This document shows, in pieces, positions 5,969 to 9,343 of a stretch of 9,343 bases of DNA; within the stretch, counting starts at the first letter, position 1; each line of letters starts with the position of its first letter. The position numbers and the translations under genes are program-made. Source of the stretch: an uncultured Mollicutes bacterium. Its GTDB lineage: Bacteria > Bacillota_I > Bacilli_A > RFN20 > CAG-826. The DNA lies in assembly GCA_900545015.1 (NCBI GenBank), contig UQXJ01000042.1, positions 1 to 9,343 on the forward strand. The letters are read 5' to 3'. Below the pieces are notes generated by a model. It was given only the letters and a program-made list of their open reading frames with translations, was not told where the DNA came from and made no database searches.

Positions 5969-6944
5969 TGTTTAAGCCTTTCTTTATTTTTTCTATAACA
6001 TTAACATCAGCAAGCATATAAGCATTCTTTAAAGCACTTAAAAATGATCTTACATCGCTGCTTCCATGTGCTTTAATGACAATTCCATTAACGCCCATAA
6101 GCATTGCTCCACCAACATTTTTATAATCCATTTTTTCTTTAATTTCATTTACACCACTTTTTGCAAATAAATATCCAATCATTGTTAAAATATTCTTTTT
6201 GAAGCCGTCTTTTAACATTTTTGACATTGCTTTTGCTGTTCCTTCAACAGTTTTTAAGAAAATATTGCCCGAATAGCCATCTGTAACAAGAACATCAACA
6301 CCACCAAAAAGTGGATCTCTGCCTTCGATATTCCCTTTAAAATTAATTTCCTTGCATTCTTTTAAAAGTGGGTACGCTTCTTTATTTAAAGGAGAACCTT
6401 TTTCTTCTTCTGTTCCGTTTGATAGCAAAAATACTTCTGGATTGTCTTTTTTATATAAAATTGAGTAATAAATTTTGCCCATAATAGCAAATTGAACAAG
6501 TTCTTCTTTTGTATTTGAACTGTTTGCACCTAAATCGCAAACAACAAATTTCTTATTTTTATCAATTGTTGGGAATGAAGTAATTAAACAAGGTCTAGTT
6601 ATTCCTTCTAATCTTTTAATTTTAAAAATTGAAGCACTTAATAAAGCGCCTGTGCTTCCTGCTGAAATAATAGCGTCACAGTTATTATCTAGATACGCTT
6701 TAATTGCAACCATCAAACTACTTGTTTTATCCTTTAATGCAGTTAAAGGATTAACATCCATTTTTAAAACTGTATCACTATGTAAAATATGTACATTTTT
6801 AAATGAAGAAAAATCAGTTAATTTTGTTTCATCTCCAACTAAAAATAATTCGACATCATCGTGTAATTTTATAAATTCTTTTGTAGCGCCGATAGTAGCA
6901 TCAAGGCCATTATCTCCACCCATCATATCAATAACAAATTTCAT
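5952..6944 (-). CDS. plsX: Phosphate acyltransferase PlsX
   Basis: Interconverts acyl-ACP and acyl-phosphate, the acyl donor for PlsY at the first step of phosphatidic acid synthesis. It is a peripheral membrane enzyme. The 330-residue product has the family motifs DMMGGDN (6-12), SAGSTGALL (94-102), CDLGANSS (136-143), TDGYSGNIFLKTVEG (221-235) and GVNGIVIKAHGSSD (284-297). The frame extends to 6995, but I chose 6944: GGAG (6953-6956) sits 8 bases upstream, and the -10 box at 6970-6975 lies inside the longer version. It is the first gene of a five-gene operon. With fakA next door it fits incorporation of fatty acids into phospholipid. Stop is TGA. Confidence 0.96.
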   Translation of the reverse strand: MKFVIDMMGGDNGLDATIGATKEFIKLHDDVELFLVGDETKLTDFSSFKNVHILHSDTVLKMDVNPLTALKDKTSSLMVAIKAYLDNNCDAIISAGSTGALLSASIFKIKRLEGITRPCLITSFPTIDKNKKFVVCDLGANSSNTKEELVQFAIMGKIYYSILYKKDNPEVFLLSNGTEEEKGSPLNKEAYPLLKECKEINFKGNIEGRDPLFGGVDVLVTDGYSGNIFLKTVEGTAKAMSKMLKDGFKKNILTMIGYLFAKSGVNEIKEKMDYKNVGGAMLMGVNGIVIKAHGSSDVRSFLSALKNAYMLADVNVIEKIKKGLNNEKSE

Positions 6945-6969
6945 AATTATTACTCCAAAATTCTTATAA

Positions 6970-6980
6970 ATTATACCATA
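6970..6980 (-). promoter_or_regulatory. Extended -10 promoter of the plsX operon
   Basis: The minus strand reads TATGGTATAAT, a perfect -10 hexamer (6970-6975) with the TRTGN extension seen at Gram-positive extended -10 promoters. No good -35 lies at 16-18 bases; the nearest TTGATA is only 14 bases away. The predicted start is near 6963, giving an 18-base leader before the plsX ATG. The promoter separates the plsX operon from the upstream asp23-fakA unit. No FapR-type operator is recognisable. Confidence 0.75.
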
Positions 6981-7067
6981 GTACAAACTTATCAAAAAGT
7001 ACGAAAACCAAATAACCTATTTCACACTTCTTAAAGGCTTATATAATAGATTAATTTGTTTTTAAGA

Positions 7068-7098
7068 ATAAATTAAAAGCGTGATTTGAATCACGCTT
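7068..7098 (-). terminator. Rho-independent terminator of the asp23-fakA operon
   Basis: AAGCGTGATT (7077-7086) and AATCACGCTT (7089-7098) are perfect reverse complements. On the minus strand the hairpin is followed by a T-rich tract (TTTTAATTTATT) and begins about 18 bases after the fakA stop. This is a strong intrinsic terminator for minus-strand transcription. The plus-strand flank lacks a comparable T-run. Confidence 0.9.
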
Positions 7099-7115
7099 AT
7101 AAAATTAAATTTAAA

Positions 7116-8819
7116 TTATTCGACACCAACAATATATGAATATACAGGTTGGTTACCAATTCTTACATCGAAATCGCAATCTTTAAATTCTTTAGAAAGG
7201 AATTTTTCAACTCTTTCTTTTTCTTTATCGTTAGCGACATCTTCTCCAAGAATTACAGTAATAACACAGCTATCTTCATCAACCATGTGCTTTAATAAAT
7301 CTTTTAAAGCATTAAATTTGTCTTTATGGCAAGCGATAATATCTTTTGAATCTAAAATAGACATATATTCGTTCTTTTTAACTTTAACACCACTAATTTC
7401 AGTATCTTTAATAGCGAATGTAACTTGTCCAGATTTAACAGTAGATAATGCATCGGTCATAACATCAGTATTATCTTTAACACTTAAGTCAGGATTAAAA
7501 TTCATAGCACTAACAACACCTTGCATAATAGTTTTACTAGGAATAACTACAACGTTAACTTTTCCTTCTAAAACTTCTTTAGCTTGATTAGCTGCCATAA
7601 TAATGTTTCCGTTATTTGGAAGAATGAAAATATTCTTTGCATTAGCTTTTTCAATAACATTTAAGAAATCATTTGTTGATGGGTTCATTGTTTGACCACC
7701 ACTAACAATATAATTTGCTCCAACTTCTTCAAATAAAGCATCAATACCTTTACCACTACTTGTAGCAATAACAGCATATTCTTGCTTTGGTGTTTCTTTA
7801 ACTTCTTTTGGTGCAGCTAAAGGAGCTTTATTTAATTCACTAGCAGCCATATGCATACCGTTTTTATTTGCTTCATTGAATAAAATTTCGTTATGTTGTT
7901 CTGTCATGTTTTCGCATTTTAATTTAACAAATTCACCAAATTGTTGTGCATAATTGAAAATATCACCAGGTTTTAATGTGTGAACATGTACTTTAACAAT
8001 GTCATCATCTTGAACAACAACTAAAGAATTACCATGCGCATTTAAAACACTTGTAAATCTATTTTTATTAAATACTTTTTTAACACTGTCTGGTCCTAAA
8101 CGCATAATAAATTCAGTACAATAGCCGAATTCATCATTTTCATCATTTGCTTTAACTTGTGCAGAACCTTTTGTATCAATTGCAGTTGCTTCATTTCTTT
8201 CAATTACATCTCCATGAATAGCACTTTCCATACCTTCAAGGATTGTAACTAAACCAGCACCGCCACTATCAACAACGCCAACTTCTTTTAAAACAGGAAG
8301 AAGATTTGGTGTACGTTCAAGACTTTCGCGAGCTTCTTCTAATAAAATAGAAAAAGCATCTTCAATACTCATTTTTTCTGTTGCATCATTTAAAAGCTTA
8401 GCACTTGCTTCTCTAATGACAGTTAAAATTGTTCCTTCAACTGGTTTAATAACTGCTTTATAAGCAACTTTTCTACCGTTGTCAAAAGCTTCAGCTAATC
8501 CAACAGCATTAATTGATGTTTTATTTTCTAAGCTATCAGCAATTCCTCTAAAAATTTGACTAGTAATAACACCACTGTTGCCTCTAGCGCCCATTAATAA
8601 GCCTTTAGAGAAAGTTTTAGCAACACTATATAGATCATCATCGAACTTATTAACAACTTCTTTCATACCGCTAGTCATTGTTAAGTTCATATTCATACCT
8701 GTATCGCCATCTGGGACAGGGAATACGTTTAATGCATCAACTTCAGGATAATGATTATACAAATTATTAGCACCACTAATAACCATCTTTTTAAAGATTT
8801 TACCATCTATAAACTTCAT
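7116..8819 (-). CDS. fakA: Fatty acid kinase subunit FakA (YloV, DAK2 family)
   Basis: ATP-dependent kinase that phosphorylates fatty acids presented by a FakB (DegV-type) partner, producing acyl-phosphate for phospholipid synthesis. The 567-residue product has an N-terminal DhaL nucleotide-binding domain (about 1-205). Its motifs are NVFPVPDGDTGMNM (31-44, metal-binding Asp37/Asp39), MGARGNSGVITSQ (76-88) and VDSGGAGL (183-190). The middle domain (about 228-315) carries Cys234 in FGYCTEF and His278/His280 in VHVHT, matching the conserved Cys/His set of FakA. The C-terminal domain (about 345-567) has the DegV-like fold segment. The start is set by GAGGT (8825-8829). It lies 16 bases after asp23 in a conserved Firmicutes gene pair. 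No fakB is in the window. Confidence 0.93.
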   Translation of the reverse strand: MKFIDGKIFKKMVISGANNLYNHYPEVDALNVFPVPDGDTGMNMNLTMTSGMKEVVNKFDDDLYSVAKTFSKGLLMGARGNSGVITSQIFRGIADSLENKTSINAVGLAEAFDNGRKVAYKAVIKPVEGTILTVIREASAKLLNDATEKMSIEDAFSILLEEARESLERTPNLLPVLKEVGVVDSGGAGLVTILEGMESAIHGDVIERNEATAIDTKGSAQVKANDENDEFGYCTEFIMRLGPDSVKKVFNKNRFTSVLNAHGNSLVVVQDDDIVKVHVHTLKPGDIFNYAQQFGEFVKLKCENMTEQHNEILFNEANKNGMHMAASELNKAPLAAPKEVKETPKQEYAVIATSSGKGIDALFEEVGANYIVSGGQTMNPSTNDFLNVIEKANAKNIFILPNNGNIIMAANQAKEVLEGKVNVVVIPSKTIMQGVVSAMNFNPDLSVKDNTDVMTDALSTVKSGQVTFAIKDTEISGVKVKKNEYMSILDSKDIIACHKDKFNALKDLLKHMVDEDSCVITVILGEDVANDKEKERVEKFLSKEFKDCDFDVRIGNQPVYSYIVGVE

Positions 8820-8835
8820 ATTTTACCTCAATAAA

Positions 8836-9192
8836 TTAAAGTTCACGAATTTCGTCAACGTATACATTTACTCTAGTAAACAATTCTCCATATTTTTTAG
8901 ATAAGATATAAGTTAAACGTTTGTTTACTTCTGTGACAATTTCGCTTATTTTTACTCCATATGCACACACTAAATGGACATCTAAATAAAACTTGTTTTT
9001 TTCCTTAGAAACAAAAACACCGTCAACATAGTTATCTCTTTTTAAAATAACTAATTTATTTCTTAACGAATCTCCACTCGTTAAGCCAACTACACCATAA
9101 CATTCAATACATGTTTCTCCTACAAGTGCAGCTACTTCTTGTACATCTAATGTAATTTTTAAATTCTTATTTAAAGTTTCTTTTTTTTCCAT
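8836..9192 (-). CDS. yloU: Asp23/Gls24 family protein YloU
   Basis: A small (118-residue) member of the Asp23/Gls24 envelope-associated family. Family features are the N-terminal EVAALVGETCIECYGVVGLTSG stretch (starting about residue 15), a central YLDVHLVCAYGVKISEIV segment, and the C-terminal TRVNVYVDEIREL end. No membrane segment or signal is seen. The exact role is unknown; the pairing with a downstream fakA/yloV is widespread in Firmicutes. The start is uncertain: ATG at 9190-9192 (chosen) or an in-frame GTG at 9199-9201 adding three residues. Neither has a proper Shine-Dalgarno sequence, and the predicted leader is only about 22 bases. The gene symbol follows the B. subtilis name. Confidence 0.88.
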   Translation of the reverse strand: MEKKETLNKNLKITLDVQEVAALVGETCIECYGVVGLTSGDSLRNKLVILKRDNYVDGVFVSKEKNKFYLDVHLVCAYGVKISEIVTEVNKRLTYILSKKYGELFTRVNVYVDEIREL

Positions 9193-9221
9193 AATTAACA
9201 CGCTAATTTAATAGCCCCAAT

Positions 9222-9232
9222 ATTATATCATA
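9222..9232 (-). promoter_or_regulatory. Extended -10 promoter of the asp23-fakA operon
   Basis: The minus strand reads TATGATATAAT, a perfect TATAAT (9222-9227) with the TRTGN extension, the same form as the plsX promoter. No convincing -35 is present at 16-18 bases. The predicted start falls in GGGG near 9215, leaving a leader of about 22 bases with a weak GCTA/TAGC hairpin and no ribosome-binding site. Confidence 0.75.
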
Positions 9233-9263
9233 CTTTTAAAATTTTAAATATAAGAATGGGAAG

Positions 9264-9286
9264 GCAGGATATGACCTGCAATTTTT
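9264..9286 (+). other. Short GC-rich hairpin with T-run, function unclear
   Basis: GCAGG (9264-9268) and CCTGC (9275-9279) pair around ATATGA. On the plus strand AATTTTT follows, a weak intrinsic-terminator shape. No plus-strand gene ends here. It lies between the T-run of the edge RNA and the asp23 promoter, so it might block transcription entering the edge RNA gene from the left, or be incidental. On the minus strand the hairpin has no T-run. Confidence 0.35.
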
Positions 9287-9287
9287 C

Positions 9288-9343
9288 AAAAAAAAGAGCC
9301 CAGCGACTTGCTATTCTTGCCTTTCGGCTACCTTCGCCACTAC
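9288..9343 (-). ncRNA. ffs: 3' end of a non-coding RNA, tentatively SRP RNA (partial)
   Basis: On the minus strand a non-coding, comparatively GC-rich block enters from the right edge. It includes GCCGAAAGGC, then AAGAATAGC, then GTCGCTGGGCTC followed directly by eight Ts (9288-9295). The T-run marks an intrinsic 3' end, whose pairing arm would lie outside the window. The order GTAGTGG ... GAATAGC ... CTGGGC resembles the 3' strand of the SRP RNA Alu-side helix; human SRP RNA has AGUAGUGG, GAAUAGCC and CCUGGGC in the same order. The diagnostic domain with GGAAGGAAGCAGC would lie just beyond 9343. RNase P RNA, tmRNA and 6S RNA fit less well from memory. No open reading frame explains the block. 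Confidence 0.5.

Noticed and set aside
7021..7047. A plus-strand promoter (TTCACA with TATAAT) in the plsX-fakA gap
   Set aside because: The spacer is only 15 bases, the -35 is weak, and there is no plus-strand gene downstream; it would only give antisense to fakA. The AT-rich gap makes chance TATAAT likely.
9253..9282. A tRNA 3' half on the minus strand (GCAGG, TCATAT, CCTGC, TTCCCA resembles a T-arm plus acceptor strand)
   Set aside because: The loop is six bases rather than seven and lacks TTC. A T-run terminates the upstream RNA only a few bases before, and no D-arm, anticodon arm or matching TGGGAA 5' acceptor strand is present.

Overview
The window is an AT-rich, tightly packed housekeeping region of a low-GC Gram-positive bacterium (Firmicutes/Bacilli or a Tenericutes-like relative). 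Its eleven protein genes are those of the conserved Bacillus-type yloU-yloV ... plsX ... rnc ... ftsY-ylxM-ffh-rpsP-ylqC-rimM-trmD-rplS neighbourhood. The genetic code looks standard. ylxM, ftsY and plsX end in TGA, and all four tryptophan codons seen (one in rpsP, two in trmD, one in ftsY) are TGG. This argues against the Mycoplasma/Spiroplasma code. I cannot name a genus.

Layout by position: rplS (minus, 114-464) has its own promoter, leader and terminator. A 221-base divergent spacer (465-685) carries two promoters and a perfect inverted repeat. The plus-strand operon rpsP-khpA-rimM-trmD runs from 686 to 2605. It meets a minus-strand operon plsX-rnc-ftsY-ylxM-ffh (6944 down to 2614) at a very tight convergent junction built on one 14-bp hairpin. 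A second minus-strand operon, asp23/yloU-fakA/yloV (about 9192 down to 7116), has its own promoter and terminator. The right edge (9296-9343) holds the 3' end of a minus-strand non-coding RNA ending in eight Ts. I tentatively read it as signal recognition particle (SRP) RNA.

Three functional themes run through the region. Co-translational protein targeting is represented by Ffh, FtsY, YlxM and perhaps the SRP RNA. Ribosome, tRNA and RNA maturation is represented by bS16, bL19, RimM, TrmD, RNase III and KhpA. Phospholipid precursor supply is represented by FakA, which phosphorylates fatty acids, and PlsX, which links acyl-phosphate with acyl-ACP. Relative to Bacillus subtilis the fabD-fabG-acpP genes and smc are absent from their usual places around rnc.

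The most notable feature is architectural. Relative to the usual order, the four-gene rpsP-trmD block is flipped in place between ffh and rplS, which both keep their ancestral orientation. New-looking regulatory DNA sits at both junctions. I found no defence system, mobile element, CRISPR array or unknown protein-coding system. No stretch over 300 bases lacks a gene. Bases 1-50 show no feature I can support.
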